From: Bacillota bacterium
Lineage (GTDB): Bacteria > Bacillota > Clostridia > Acetivibrionales > DTU013
Direction of reading: 5' to 3'
DNA length: 64,000 nucleotides
Assembly: GCA_023435305.1 (NCBI GenBank)
Contig: JAEYRV010000042.1
Location: forward strand, 36,006 to 100,005
Positions 1-8,960 of this stretch are shown piece after piece. Positions within the stretch are counted from its first letter, which is position 1, and every line of letters starts with the position of its first letter. A model generated the notes under the pieces. The model had not been told where the DNA came from, did no database searches, and saw nothing but the letters and a program-made list of their open reading frames with translations. A program made the position numbers and the translations under genes.

Positions 1-348
1 GGCCGGATCTCCGCCCATGGGAGGATAAAAGCTGAAAAGTCTGATATACCCGGTCTCAAGTATTTTTGCCAGCTCCAGTGTATGCCTGAAGAGCTCGAGA
101 TGAGGTGCAAAATCATCCTCTATTCCGATCTTTCCAAATGGCGAACCGATCGCTGATATGCGAAAACCCCTTGCCTCAAGCTGTTTCTTGATGTCCGTGG
201 CTTCCCCGGAGGAACATTGCACGATGTTTTTTCCGTTGACTCCCCGCATCTCGATAAATTTGATATCATTCTGTTCAAGGACGTCCATTTGTGTAGTCAA
301 ATTTGGAGAAATTTCATCACCGAACGCGGATAGAATAAAACTGCTCAT
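1..348 (-). CDS. Sugar phosphate isomerase/epimerase, 3' part cut off by window edge
   Basis: The N-terminal 116 residues of a protein begin at the ATG at 348 on the minus strand, with GGGGGTG upstream as ribosome site; the rest lies outside the window. The opening (ILSAFGDEISPNL) and the segments ENDIKFIEMRGVNGKNI-like and AIGSPFGKIGIEDDF are typical of the xylose-isomerase-like TIM barrel family (AP_endonuc_2), whose members isomerise or epimerise sugar phosphates or act on inositol and related compounds. The real substrate cannot be told from this piece. It is the first gene of a minus-strand unit, with VanW ending upstream of it. The family assignment is by motif feel, not by a search. 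Confidence 0.75.
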   Translation of the reverse strand, partial: MSSFILSAFGDEISPNLTTQMDVLEQNDIKFIEMRGVNGKNIVQCSSGEATDIKKQLEARGFRISAIGSPFGKIGIEDDFAPHLELFRHTLELAKILETGYIRLFSFYPPMGGDPA

Positions 349-429
349 AAGTTCGACACCCCCGTGACCTTAGTAAAATAGATGCTTTCCAGTTTCTATT
401 TTATATTATGCATACAAAAAAGCAATGTA

Positions 430-466
430 AAAATTAAAGGACATATGAGAATATCATACGTCCCTT
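430..466 (-). terminator. Rho-independent terminator of the vanW-like gene
   Basis: On the minus strand, arms at 454-466 and 436-448 pair almost perfectly (GGAC-TATGA with TCATA-GTCC) around a 5-base loop, followed by a T-rich tract (AATTTTTAC). It sits 22 bases after the VanW stop codon, the expected place for its terminator. Confidence 0.7.
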
Positions 467-487
467 GTCAATTGCTGTTCTATTATA

Positions 488-2353
488 TCACGACAGACCG
501 GCTGCATCAGGATCTGCGGGCACATCAGGTGTTTCAGGCCCTTCCGGCAAAACGGGCACTTCCGGTGTCACCGGTGTGGTCTGAGTATTCTGTTCAGGCT
601 TCGGATCATTTGCTTCCGGGGTGGTCGGGGTACTTGGGGTACTTGGGGTGTCTGCTGTGGTCGTAGTATCGGGTTTTGCGGGTGTTGCCGGAGCAACTGG
701 TGCAGCTGGAGTATTTTTCTTTCTCATCGCCTCTGCGAGACCCGGTGTTGTTGTACCGTCAGGATTCAGTATCCCCACCTGTATTTCCTCGGTGCAGGGC
801 TTGTAACGGCTTGTGTGGATCTTTGCGTGTGATACTACGGTATCTCCTGATTTTACTGTTTTATATGTCTCGACTACGAAGCCGTCGGTGCCGTACTGAT
901 ATTTTTTTGTGGTACCTGCAGGCATCGTGGGATCATCGACATATTTGATGTCGTGGGGGGTCTGGCTCAAAACCTTGTTGCTTATATGGACTGTCTTGTC
1001 GGGTGTAGTATTAGTACCTTTAAATACCACATGCACGTTTTTGTTATCAAGCCATGCCTCGATCTTTAATGGCCACTGTGTTGAATTGATGAAGCGGAAG
1101 TCCGTACCTCCGTAATATGCGGTAGCGTCCTGTCCTAAAGGTACATAAGTGACTATAAAGGAGTGGTTCTTCCTCTCGTTCACCGTCATGTCAGACAGGA
1201 GAACGGCATTGTAGAGTGTGCTGACCGCCTGGCATATACCGCCGCCGATGCCGTCCTCGACCCTGCCGTTTATATATACATGAGCTTCCTTGTAGCCGGT
1301 CTGCTCATTTCGTCTGCCGACAATATCATTGAATGAAAACTCTTCACCGGGAAGCAATGTGGTGCCGTTGAACTTGCCCACAGCCAGGCCTATATTATGT
1401 GCTCTGTTTTTTTCATTCTGGGTAGCTGTCTCAAACTTGGTGCTTACATTGGCCAATTCATCCCTGAACAGCATCGATACAGCTGCCTCGGTGGTAACGG
1501 CCGGATTCTCAAGTTCTACCGGAAGCTCGCGATCGGTATCGCTGGTTTTGTTATGCTCTTCAACTATTTGTTCAAGAGCGGTCTTATTTATCTTTCTTCC
1601 AACTATGTGAGGCACGACCTTCAGCGTGCCGTCTTCCATCTTGAAGTATGCATCTGACGGTTCGCTGACAAGCTGGGCAAATATTTCATCAGCATCAAAA
1701 GGCGTGGGATTTGTTATAGTGACCTCGGGTTCGACCAGGCCGCCCTTGTTGTTTTTTATCATACCCATTACAAGCGCTTTTACATCTTCCTTGCTTACAC
1801 TTTCGCCATGCCTGCCGGATCTGATGACAACGTGCTTATCGTTGATGACAAGAGCGCCTTCTTTTACTTCCTCGAATGCTTCCGTACAAAATCTGTTTAC
1901 AAAGTCGTCTATCTTTCCCTCATCATAGCTTTGAGGCATCTTGATCACTGTTCCGCTGATACCCGCCTGTGCAATGTCGTATAATCTTTTGAACACATTG
2001 CCTGTACGGCCGACCGAATATGCAGCTTCTACGGCTGCGTCAGTGTCGTAATCCACCCCGAGTTCCGGGTAGGAAACTCTCACTTCTGCCAATGGGGACT
2101 TGAGTGTTATTTTGAGTTCCATTGCAGGCACAGTATATTTTGCCTCCAGAAATTGAAGCATATCGTGTCTGCCCATACCTGAAACATCGAGTATTCCGAC
2201 ATATACACCCTTATAGACTGCAGTGCTTTGCAGCAGTATATATGAGAAAACGGATGCCGAAACAAGCATGACGGCTATAAATATGAGTAGTGCAACGACT
2301 ATTATTCTTTTCCTGCTGTGTTTGGTAATACTGGGCTGTACCACAGGCTCCAT
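488..2353 (-). CDS. VanW family membrane-anchored cell-wall protein
   Basis: A 621-residue protein with a short basic cytoplasmic start, one membrane segment at about residues 17-40, two peptidoglycan-binding-type repeats (PG_binding_4 style, about 45-300), then a VanW domain (about 330-470) with the family's EFSFNDIVG and GGGICQVS-like block (here GGGICQAVSTLYNAVLLS). The last 60 residues are rich in Pro, Thr and Glu, a probable wall-spanning linker. VanW proteins are common in Clostridia; their biochemical role is unsettled, and the link to vancomycin resistance is only by name. It is followed by a terminator at 430-466 and is divergent from the Nudix gene. The start at 2353 has a GGGGTG site upstream. 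Confidence 0.85.
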   Translation of the reverse strand: MEPVVQPSITKHSRKRIIVVALLIFIAVMLVSASVFSYILLQSTAVYKGVYVGILDVSGMGRHDMLQFLEAKYTVPAMELKITLKSPLAEVRVSYPELGVDYDTDAAVEAAYSVGRTGNVFKRLYDIAQAGISGTVIKMPQSYDEGKIDDFVNRFCTEAFEEVKEGALVINDKHVVIRSGRHGESVSKEDVKALVMGMIKNNKGGLVEPEVTITNPTPFDADEIFAQLVSEPSDAYFKMEDGTLKVVPHIVGRKINKTALEQIVEEHNKTSDTDRELPVELENPAVTTEAAVSMLFRDELANVSTKFETATQNEKNRAHNIGLAVGKFNGTTLLPGEEFSFNDIVGRRNEQTGYKEAHVYINGRVEDGIGGGICQAVSTLYNAVLLSDMTVNERKNHSFIVTYVPLGQDATAYYGGTDFRFINSTQWPLKIEAWLDNKNVHVVFKGTNTTPDKTVHISNKVLSQTPHDIKYVDDPTMPAGTTKKYQYGTDGFVVETYKTVKSGDTVVSHAKIHTSRYKPCTEEIQVGILNPDGTTTPGLAEAMRKKNTPAAPVAPATPAKPDTTTTADTPSTPSTPTTPEANDPKPEQNTQTTPVTPEVPVLPEGPETPDVPADPDAAGLS

Positions 2354-2585
2354 TGATTCAACACCCCGGAATAATTAATTTTACTGGCTTTTATACATAT
2401 TTGACTGTTTAATTATCGCAATTGTTTCCCTAAAACACAATACATAAACAAAAAAATATATTAAATTTTGGTTACTGTAAATTCAAATTATCAATACAAT
2501 AGTAGAAATGAGCACTAAAATGTATTAATATTAAGGAAAAGAGACATTACTCGCATCAGGCAATTATTTGAAGGGGTTATATCCG

Positions 2586-3176
2586 ATGAATGTATTTAAC
2601 GAGGCAGAGTTTAACAATATATGCAGAAAGCTTGGCAGTGACGGAATTATTAAGGATGTGACCGTGCGCTATACTACGCCGGGCTACTTTAACAGAATAA
2701 GGAATGTAGTACAGCGGGACAGAAGAGGAGAGGTCGTTTTTTGCGTGATCAGGCCTGATGGCAGCATTATAACCGCCACCTGCAGTGAGTATCCCGAAAA
2801 CATATACAGGATACCGACGGGGGGCATCGGCCACGAAGAGGACATACTTGATGCCATATTCCGGGAAGTCAAGGAGGAGCTTGGCCTGGAGGTCAGGATA
2901 AGCTCCTTTGCGGGGGTAATAAGAATTCGGTTTGAATACAATGATGATTATGTAATGTTTTATTCGTACATTTTTATCCTCGATGAGATCGGCGGCAGAC
3001 TCCTGGAGGATGCAAGCGACGATGAGATCAGCTGCACCAGAGAGGTCGACCTGTCGGGGCTTGAGAGTATCGCCGCAGATCTGGATTCCATAAAGGGGAA
3101 ATGGCATGATTGGGGCAAGTTCAGATACATAACCACAAGTGCTGTTTTGAGATATTTGCGGGATATGAGTATATAA
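2586..3176 (+). CDS. Nudix hydrolase
   Basis: A 196-residue protein with a complete Nudix box (G-x5-E-x7-REUxEExGU) at about residues 84-106; the core reads REVKEELGL. Nudix enzymes cleave nucleoside diphosphates linked to another moiety, using the Glu residues of the box to bind Mg2+. The substrate cannot be read from the sequence; the last third (RLLEDASDDEISCTREV) is typical of ADP-ribose/NADH-type or general housekeeping members. ATG 2586 is preferred over an in-frame codon at 2568 because AAGGGG lies 10 bases upstream. It leads a short plus-strand group with yaaL and bofA. Confidence 0.85.
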   Translation: MNVFNEAEFNNICRKLGSDGIIKDVTVRYTTPGYFNRIRNVVQRDRRGEVVFCVIRPDGSIITATCSEYPENIYRIPTGGIGHEEDILDAIFREVKEELGLEVRISSFAGVIRIRFEYNDDYVMFYSYIFILDEIGGRLLEDASDDEISCTREVDLSGLESIAADLDSIKGKWHDWGKFRYITTSAVLRYLRDMSI

Positions 3177-3236
3177 GCACACAATTGCGCCTATAATTAT
3201 AGTATACAAGGAATATACTGTAAGAGGGTGCAAATA

Positions 3237-3512
3237 ATGGATGCTGGATTAGTAAAGACCAAAGCAGGTAAAGCAAACCGTTCGATTTTTGCCGGAACAA
3301 AGCCCAACAGGGGCCTGACTGCCGAAGAGCTGCTGATAATCGAGGCGGCGCAGGAAGCCAGAAACGAATGGGTGGATGCCAATATCGATTTCAACTATGC
3401 AGATGACGATCTGCTCGTAGATTATCACATCTACAGGCTTAAGGCCTGTGAGGCCAGATATACCTACTTCCTAAAGCTGGCCAAGGAAAAGGGACTGACC
3501 CAAAGCCTGTGA
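3237..3512 (+). CDS. yaaL: YaaL-type small protein (DUF2508)
   Basis: A 91-residue, charged, soluble protein. The segment LTAEELLIIEAAQEARNEW and the following INFNYADDDLLVDYHIYRLKA-like region are typical of the DUF2508/YaaL family, known in Bacillus next to bofA. No function is established. The ATG at 3237 has AGAGGG eight bases upstream and is chosen over the GTG at 3228 that overlaps this site. The YaaL-BofA pairing is conserved and supports both calls; recR, which often precedes them, is absent here and a Nudix gene takes its place. Confidence 0.75.
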   Translation: MDAGLVKTKAGKANRSIFAGTKPNRGLTAEELLIIEAAQEARNEWVDANIDFNYADDDLLVDYHIYRLKACEARYTYFLKLAKEKGLTQSL

Positions 3513-3664
3513 ATCTGTTGTCATAATTATTTCAATGTACAAGTATAATAGAACAAGACTGCTGGTGCACTCTTGCTGCATGCTGAGTGAAAGAAATACG
3601 AAGGCAGACCTGACAGTATCGCATCAGTTTATTTTATCAGATACGCCGGGTCTGGTGTGATGTT

Positions 3665-3931
3665 ATGGTTGATGTTGGAGTTGTTCTGGCATATGCCGCA
3701 GGTATAATACTATTACTTGTTTTTGGCAGACTGTTTCTTGCTCCGGTTAAGGTCATCCTGAAGCTGGCGCTGAATTCACTGTTGGGGGCGGCAGCCATTC
3801 TGCTTGCCAATTGGGCGGGCAGTATTATTGGATTTCATATGGCTCTGAACATATATACTGCATTCATTGTCGGAACACTGGGCATACCCGGATTCATACT
3901 TCTTTCTATTCTCAAGCTTATGTTCAAATAA
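3665..3931 (+). CDS. bofA: Pro-sigma-K processing inhibitor BofA family protein
   Basis: An 88-residue, almost wholly hydrophobic protein with two or three membrane segments. The conserved block LLGAAAILLANWAGSIIGFHMALN followed by LGIPGFILLSILK near the C-terminus is the BofA signature. In Bacillus BofA sits in the outer forespore membrane and holds the SpoIVFB protease inactive, delaying sigma-K activation. Clostridia often keep bofA even where the sigma-K checkpoint differs, so its role here is inferred from the family. It lies downstream of yaaL. Confidence 0.85.
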   Translation: MVDVGVVLAYAAGIILLLVFGRLFLAPVKVILKLALNSLLGAAAILLANWAGSIIGFHMALNIYTAFIVGTLGIPGFILLSILKLMFK

Positions 3932-3981
3932 ATGATGACACTTCTCGATAATTTATTTGACTTCATATTATAACGAAACAC

Positions 3982-4010
3982 TTCACAAATTCCTATTTCA
4001 ATGATAGAAT
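3982..4010 (+). promoter_or_regulatory. Predicted sigma-A promoter upstream of PFOR
   Basis: TTCACA and TAGAAT are separated by 17 bases, close to the sigma-A consensus. Transcription would start near 4017, leaving a leader of about 220 bases before the PFOR start codon and placing the palindrome at 4031 immediately downstream of the start point, where a bound repressor would block elongation or initiation. Confidence 0.5.
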
Positions 4011-4030
4011 AATATCAGATGTGGGGATTA

Positions 4031-4046
4031 ATATTGTATACAATAT
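4031..4046. promoter_or_regulatory. Perfect 16-bp palindrome, likely operator
   Basis: ATATTGTATACAATAT is a perfect inverted repeat. Its core TTGTATACAA fits the T-N-G-T...A-C-N-A pattern bound by many GntR/FadR-type regulators. It lies just after the predicted promoter of PFOR. A GntR-family regulator with an FCD-type C-terminus is encoded in this window (15008-15694), though nothing proves that it binds here. Confidence 0.55.
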
Positions 4047-4241
4047 ACATTTGGTCCCGAATCAGAAACTGATAAAACCCCCTGATTATCTTGGACTGTA
4101 AGCTTTTATAGATTGATCAGTACATATAACACGGCAATGGCCGGAGGTTTTGTACAACAAAACTTTCTTCTGAATCAATGTATTATAAGAAATCTGCAGT
4201 AATCAGAGAACTCAAAGGGGAAAAATAAAGGGGAGATTAGA

Positions 4242-7200
4242 ATGGGAAAGAACATGAAAACAATGGACGGAAATACCGCTGCGGCTCACATTGCATATGC
4301 ATTTACCGATGTAGCAGGTATTTACCCTATCACTCCGTCATCCGTTATGGCAGAGCATGTTGATGAATGGTCCGCCAACGGAAGGAAAAATATTTTCGGA
4401 CAGGAAGTCAGGGTCGTAGAAATGCAGTCGGAAGCAGGCGCTGCAGGAACTGTACACGGATCTCTTACCGCGGGAGCACTGACCACCACTTTTACAGCAT
4501 CCCAGGGTCTGCTGCTCATGATACCGAATCTTTACAAAATAGCAGGAGAACTGCTGCCGGGCGTATTCCACGTGAGCGCCAGGGCGCTGGCCAGCCATGC
4601 GCTGTCCATTTTCGGTGATCATTCGGACGTTATGGCATGCCGCCAGACCGGCGCAGCATTGCTTGCAGAAGGCAGCGTACAGGAGGTTATGGACCTGGCA
4701 GCTGTTGCTCACCTCAGCGCAATAAAGGGAAGAGTTCCCTTCATCAATTTCTTTGATGGCTTCAGAACCTCCCATGAACTGCAGAAGATAGATGTAATCG
4801 AATATGATGAGCTTTCAAAGCTTATTGATTACGATGCAGTCAAGAAGTTCAGGAAAAGCTCACTGAACCCGGAACGTCCTGCAGTAAGAGGTACCGCTCA
4901 GAACCCGGACATATTCTTCCAGGCACGCGAGGCTTCCAATGTCTACTACGATGCACTGCCGGCAATAGTTGAAGAATACATGAACAAAATAAATGAGCTT
5001 ACAGGCAAGAATTATGGACTCTTCAATTATTATGGCGCTCCGGATGCGGACAGGGTAATAATTGCAATGGGATCTGTCACCGAGACGATTGATGAGACCA
5101 TAGATTATCTGATGGCATCAGGACAAAAAGTCGGTGTTGTCAAAGTACATCTTTACAGGCCTTTCTCAGTCGAACACCTGCTGAAGGTCATACCTGAGTC
5201 CGCCACTAAGATAGCTGTTCTTGACAGGACAAAGGAACCCGGATCACTGGGAGAGCCATTGTATCAGGATGTTTGCACCGCGCTTCTGGAAAGCGGCAAG
5301 CTGCGCACTATTGTTGCAGGCCGTTACGGACTGGGTTCAAAAGACACTACTCCTGCTCAGATCGTAGCTGTGTATGACAATCTCAAGCTGGAAAATCCAA
5401 AGAACCACTTTACAATAGGCATAGTTGATGATGTGACAAAGCTTTCACTTCCTGTCACAGAAGAGATCGACACTGCTGGCGAAGGAACTGTAAGCTGCAA
5501 ATTCTGGGGCCTTGGCTCTGATGGTACAGTTGGTGCGAACAAAAACTCCATCAAGATCATCGGCGACCATACTGATATGTATGCTCAGGCATACTTCTCA
5601 TACGACTCCAAGAAGTCCGGCGGCGTAACGATCTCGCATCTGAGATTCGGAAAGAAGCCGATCCGCTCGACCTACCTCATCAATAAGGCGGACTTCGTGG
5701 CCTGCCACAATCCGTCCTATATCGGCAAATATGACATGGTCAGCGATCTGAAGGACAACGGCGTATTCCTGCTCAACTGCAGCTGGACTCCCGAAGAACT
5801 GAACGAGAAGCTGCCTGCTGACATGAAACGCTTTATAGCAAAACACAATATCAAGATGTACATGATCGATGGTGTTTCCATAGGCAAAGAGATCGGACTG
5901 GGCAACAGGATCAACATGATAATGCAGTCCGCCTTCTTCAAGCTGGCCAATATAATTCCTCAGGAAGATGCTGTCAAATATATGAAGGACGCTATTCTCA
6001 AGACATACGGCAAGAAGGGCGAGAAGATCGTCAACATGAATTATCTTGCAGTCGACAAGGGAATAGAAGCTCTGCATAAGGTAGAAGTACCGGCAAATTG
6101 GGGCACTGCAGTTGATGAAGCTGCAGCAGCAAAGGACGTGCCCGCATTTATCAGCGACATCCTCGATCCAATGAACAGACAGATGGGCGACAAGCTCCCT
6201 GTAAGCGCATTCGTCGGCAAGGAAGACGGCACTTTCCCATGTGGTACCTCCAGATATGAAAAGAGGGGAATAGCTGTTGATGTACCGCAATGGCAGATCA
6301 ACAACTGTATACAGTGCAACCAGTGCGCATATGTGTGTCCTCATGCCGCTATCAGGCCCTTCCTCCTCGATGAGAACGAAGTTAAAAATGCTCCTGAAGG
6401 CTTTGAGACAAAGAAGGCTATCGGAAAAGGCCTCGAAGGACTTAACTTCAGGATCCAGGTATCAGTACTTGACTGTGCCGGCTGCGGAAGCTGTGCAAAT
6501 GTCTGTCCTTCAAAGGAAAAGTCACTGATCATGAAGCCTTTGGAAACTCAGTATGAGCAGGCAAAGAATTGGGAATATGCTTCGACAATAGAGCCTAAGA
6601 ATCCTATGGGAACCGGCTCAGTAAAGGGCAGCCAGTTCCAGGAACCGCTGCTTGAGTTCTCCGGCGCATGCGCAGGCTGTGGCGAGACTCCTTATGCAAA
6701 GCTTATGACCCAGCTGTTCGGAGACAGAATGATGATCGCAAATGCGACAGGCTGCTCCTCTATTTGGGGAGGAAGCGCTCCGTCAATGCCATATTGTGCA
6801 AACAAGAAGGGCTTTGGACCGTCATGGGCAAACTCATTGTTTGAAGACAATGCTGAATTCGGATACGGCATGTATCTGGCAGTGAAGCAGCTCAGAGACA
6901 AGATTGCCGACAACTGCAGCAAGCTCCTGGAAAAGGCTGTACCTGAAGATGTAAAAGCTGCTATTGGAAGCTGGCTCGAAAATATGGATGACGGTGAAGG
7001 CTCCAGGAAAGCATCCGCCGACCTGAAGGCAGCGTTGGAAGGCTTTAAGGCAAAAGCAGATGCTGATGCAAAGGTATTTGTAGACGACATACTGGAGAAC
7101 AGCGAATTCCTTATAAAGAAATCCCAGTGGATCCTCGGCGGTGACGGTTGGGCATATGATATAGGCTTCGGCGGTCTGGACCATGTTCTGGCATCCAATG

Positions 7201-7766
7201 AAGATATCAATATCCTCGTATTTGATACCGAAGTTTACTCAAATACAGGCGGACAGTCTTCGAAGTCAACTCCTACAGGCGCTGTTGCACAGTTTGCAGC
7301 ATCCGGTAAGAAGACAAAGAAGAAGGATCTTGGTATGATCGCTATGTCATACGGCTATGTATACGTAGCACAGGTGGCACAGGGTGCAAACCAGAATCAG
7401 CTCCTGAAGGCAATGCTGGAAGCTGAGCAGTACAAGGGACCTTCACTTATCATCGCATATGCTCCGTGCATAAACCATGGACTCAAGCTCGGTATGGGAC
7501 AGTCCCAGCTCGAGGAAAAGAATGCGGTAGAAGCAGGCTACTGGCACCTTTACAGGTATAACCCGATGCTCAAGGAAGAGGGCAAGAATCCGTTCGTACT
7601 CGATTCCAAAGAGCCGACAGCTTCTTATAAGGACTTCATAATGAACGAAGTAAGGTATTCGTCACTGACAAGGACGTTCCCTGAAAAAGCAGAGGTGTTG
7701 TTCGCAGAGGCTGAAAAGGATGCAAAGGAACGCTATGAGAACTACAAAAGGCTTGCTAACGGTTAA
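4242..7766 (+). CDS. nifJ: Pyruvate:ferredoxin (flavodoxin) oxidoreductase, single-chain
   Basis: A 1174-residue enzyme, full length for the homodimeric family. It oxidises pyruvate with CoA to acetyl-CoA and CO2 and reduces ferredoxin, the central catabolic step of clostridia. Visible order: pyrimidine-binding domain with YPITPSS near residue 28; central domain; gamma region; two 4Fe-4S clusters in a ferredoxin insert (CIQCNQCAYVCP and CAGCGSCANVCP, about 690-760); a further cluster with CAGCGETP near 813; and the TPP-binding domain with GDGWAYDIGFGG and the VYSNTGGQSSKSTPTG block near 1000. GGGGAGA precedes the ATG. A promoter, operator and terminator make it a single-gene unit. Confidence 0.97.
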   Translation: MGKNMKTMDGNTAAAHIAYAFTDVAGIYPITPSSVMAEHVDEWSANGRKNIFGQEVRVVEMQSEAGAAGTVHGSLTAGALTTTFTASQGLLLMIPNLYKIAGELLPGVFHVSARALASHALSIFGDHSDVMACRQTGAALLAEGSVQEVMDLAAVAHLSAIKGRVPFINFFDGFRTSHELQKIDVIEYDELSKLIDYDAVKKFRKSSLNPERPAVRGTAQNPDIFFQAREASNVYYDALPAIVEEYMNKINELTGKNYGLFNYYGAPDADRVIIAMGSVTETIDETIDYLMASGQKVGVVKVHLYRPFSVEHLLKVIPESATKIAVLDRTKEPGSLGEPLYQDVCTALLESGKLRTIVAGRYGLGSKDTTPAQIVAVYDNLKLENPKNHFTIGIVDDVTKLSLPVTEEIDTAGEGTVSCKFWGLGSDGTVGANKNSIKIIGDHTDMYAQAYFSYDSKKSGGVTISHLRFGKKPIRSTYLINKADFVACHNPSYIGKYDMVSDLKDNGVFLLNCSWTPEELNEKLPADMKRFIAKHNIKMYMIDGVSIGKEIGLGNRINMIMQSAFFKLANIIPQEDAVKYMKDAILKTYGKKGEKIVNMNYLAVDKGIEALHKVEVPANWGTAVDEAAAAKDVPAFISDILDPMNRQMGDKLPVSAFVGKEDGTFPCGTSRYEKRGIAVDVPQWQINNCIQCNQCAYVCPHAAIRPFLLDENEVKNAPEGFETKKAIGKGLEGLNFRIQVSVLDCAGCGSCANVCPSKEKSLIMKPLETQYEQAKNWEYASTIEPKNPMGTGSVKGSQFQEPLLEFSGACAGCGETPYAKLMTQLFGDRMMIANATGCSSIWGGSAPSMPYCANKKGFGPSWANSLFEDNAEFGYGMYLAVKQLRDKIADNCSKLLEKAVPEDVKAAIGSWLENMDDGEGSRKASADLKAALEGFKAKADADAKVFVDDILENSEFLIKKSQWILGGDGWAYDIGFGGLDHVLASNEDINILVFDTEVYSNTGGQSSKSTPTGAVAQFAASGKKTKKKDLGMIAMSYGYVYVAQVAQGANQNQLLKAMLEAEQYKGPSLIIAYAPCINHGLKLGMGQSQLEEKNAVEAGYWHLYRYNPMLKEEGKNPFVLDSKEPTASYKDFIMNEVRYSSLTRTFPEKAEVLFAEAEKDAKERYENYKRLANG

Positions 7767-7792
7767 TTAGCAGCGAATCTGTGTGATACTTT

Positions 7793-7834
7793 CCGGCGGA
7801 TGGTCATAACTGACTGTCCGTCGGTTTTGTTTTT
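7793..7834 (+). terminator. Terminator of PFOR
   Basis: Arms CCGGCGGA (7793) and TCCGTCGG (7817-7824), extended by GTCA/TGAC inside, are followed by TTTTGTTTTT. It lies 27 bases after the PFOR stop. Confidence 0.85.
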
Positions 7835-7911
7835 CAGCGTTTCTTCTATAAAGGCCTCCGGGGGCATATAATTTATTGTTTCGCGCAGCAGATATGACCG
7901 GAGGAATTGCC

Positions 7912-8901
7912 ATGCAGGGATTAGAAAGAGAAATAGAAAGCAATTACAGACTGGCTGTCAGCAATATGTTTGCCTATAAGGACGCATTCATTATCGTGAC
8001 ATCCAAAGGGCGTAAGACAGTCAGAAGGATACCGTTTTCATACGAGCGGTTGAAATTTGTACATGGCGCCAAAGAACACCTTGCGGCAAACGGGTTTCCA
8101 TGTATAGATTCCTATATCCCGACGATTTCAGGCGATCCTGGTTTCTGCCATAATAACAGTCTTTATGCGTTAACAGACTTCATAGAGGGCCGTGAAAGCA
8201 GCTTTGACAGCGATGCTGATCTGGCAATGGCAGCTGCCGCGCTGGCTGAGCTGCATAATGCTTCAGCCGGGTATGTCGCCCCTGATGACTGTAAAGTGCA
8301 GAATGAATTAGGCAAGCTGCCTGTGTATTTTTCGAAGCGCCTGGACGATATCAGGAAGCTGCGCAAACAGGCGAAAAAGGGGAGGAGCCGGTTTGACCAG
8401 CTTTTTATCCAATATGCCGACCATTTCATCAGCACTGGAGAAACAGCATCTAAAGAGCTTGCTGACTCAGCCTATGAGAAATTGGTCACGAGAGCGCAGG
8501 AAGAAAAATCATTTTGTCACCATGACTATACTCATCACAATATTCTGATGGATGGGGGACAAGTGACGATCATTAACTTCGATTACTGTTGTTATGAATT
8601 GGGAGTGTACGATGTAGCAAATCTAATCAGGCGCAAAATGCGAAAGTGTGACTGGGACATTTCAAAAACCGGACTAATAATTCAGTCCTACAGCAGTGTG
8701 GCACCTCTGAGCAGAGAAGAGCTGGAGGTCATGAAAATAATCCTTCAGTTTCCGCAGAAGCTATGGCGCGTTGTAAACCGATATTATAACAGCAGGCGAA
8801 GCTGGTCGGAGAAGAGCTACGTGAGCAGACTCATGGAAGTGATTGACGAAATAGAGCCGTTTGATGCATTTATCAAAATGTATGAAAGAGCGTACTTATA
8901 A
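7912..8901 (+). CDS. CotS-like spore coat kinase-fold protein
   Basis: A 329-residue protein with the choline/aminoglycoside kinase fold of the CotS/YsxE/YutH group. The catalytic loop HDYTHHN (204-210) keeps the base Asp205 and Asn210. The following metal-binding motif, normally IDFD, reads INFD, so Asn222 replaces the usual Asp. The family is associated with spore coat and spore-surface saccharide; some members may be inactive as kinases. The ATG at 7912 follows CGGAGGAA and is chosen over an upstream in-frame codon at 7876. It has no obvious operon partner, sitting between PFOR's terminator and the convergent fhs. Confidence 0.75.
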   Translation: MQGLEREIESNYRLAVSNMFAYKDAFIIVTSKGRKTVRRIPFSYERLKFVHGAKEHLAANGFPCIDSYIPTISGDPGFCHNNSLYALTDFIEGRESSFDSDADLAMAAAALAELHNASAGYVAPDDCKVQNELGKLPVYFSKRLDDIRKLRKQAKKGRSRFDQLFIQYADHFISTGETASKELADSAYEKLVTRAQEEKSFCHHDYTHHNILMDGGQVTIINFDYCCYELGVYDVANLIRRKMRKCDWDISKTGLIIQSYSSVAPLSREELEVMKIILQFPQKLWRVVNRYYNSRRSWSEKSYVSRLMEVIDEIEPFDAFIKMYERAYL

Positions 8902-8911
8902 CGAGATAGTA

Positions 8912-8946
8912 CCGCCTGGAAAGTCAGGCGGGAGATACCTCCCGCC
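8912..8946. terminator. Two overlapping GC-rich hairpins between convergent genes
   Basis: CCGCCTG (8912) pairs with CAGGCGG (8925), and GGCGGGAG (8927) pairs with CTCCCGCC (8939). The arms share 8927-8931, so only one of the two can form at a time. Neither is followed by a T-run. It lies between the stop codons of the CotS-like gene and fhs and probably ends transcription from one or both sides. Confidence 0.45.
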
Positions 8947-8960
8947 CTGCTTGCACTTTA

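Noticed and set aside
488..2353. Vancomycin resistance gene cluster
   Set aside because: Only the VanW domain is present; no vanHAX or sensor genes, so the name does not imply resistance.
2577..3233. Long minus-strand open frame opposite the Nudix gene
   Set aside because: Covers a gene with a perfect Nudix box and ribosome site; its own translation has no recognisable motif or ribosome site.
3513..3664. Small RNA or hairpin between yaaL and bofA
   Set aside because: An imperfect stem (AGACC...GGTCT region) is visible, but it has a bulge and no terminator; too weak to list.
5598..6344. 248-codon minus-strand frame inside PFOR
   Set aside because: Shadow of a highly conserved enzyme; no ribosome site or domain.
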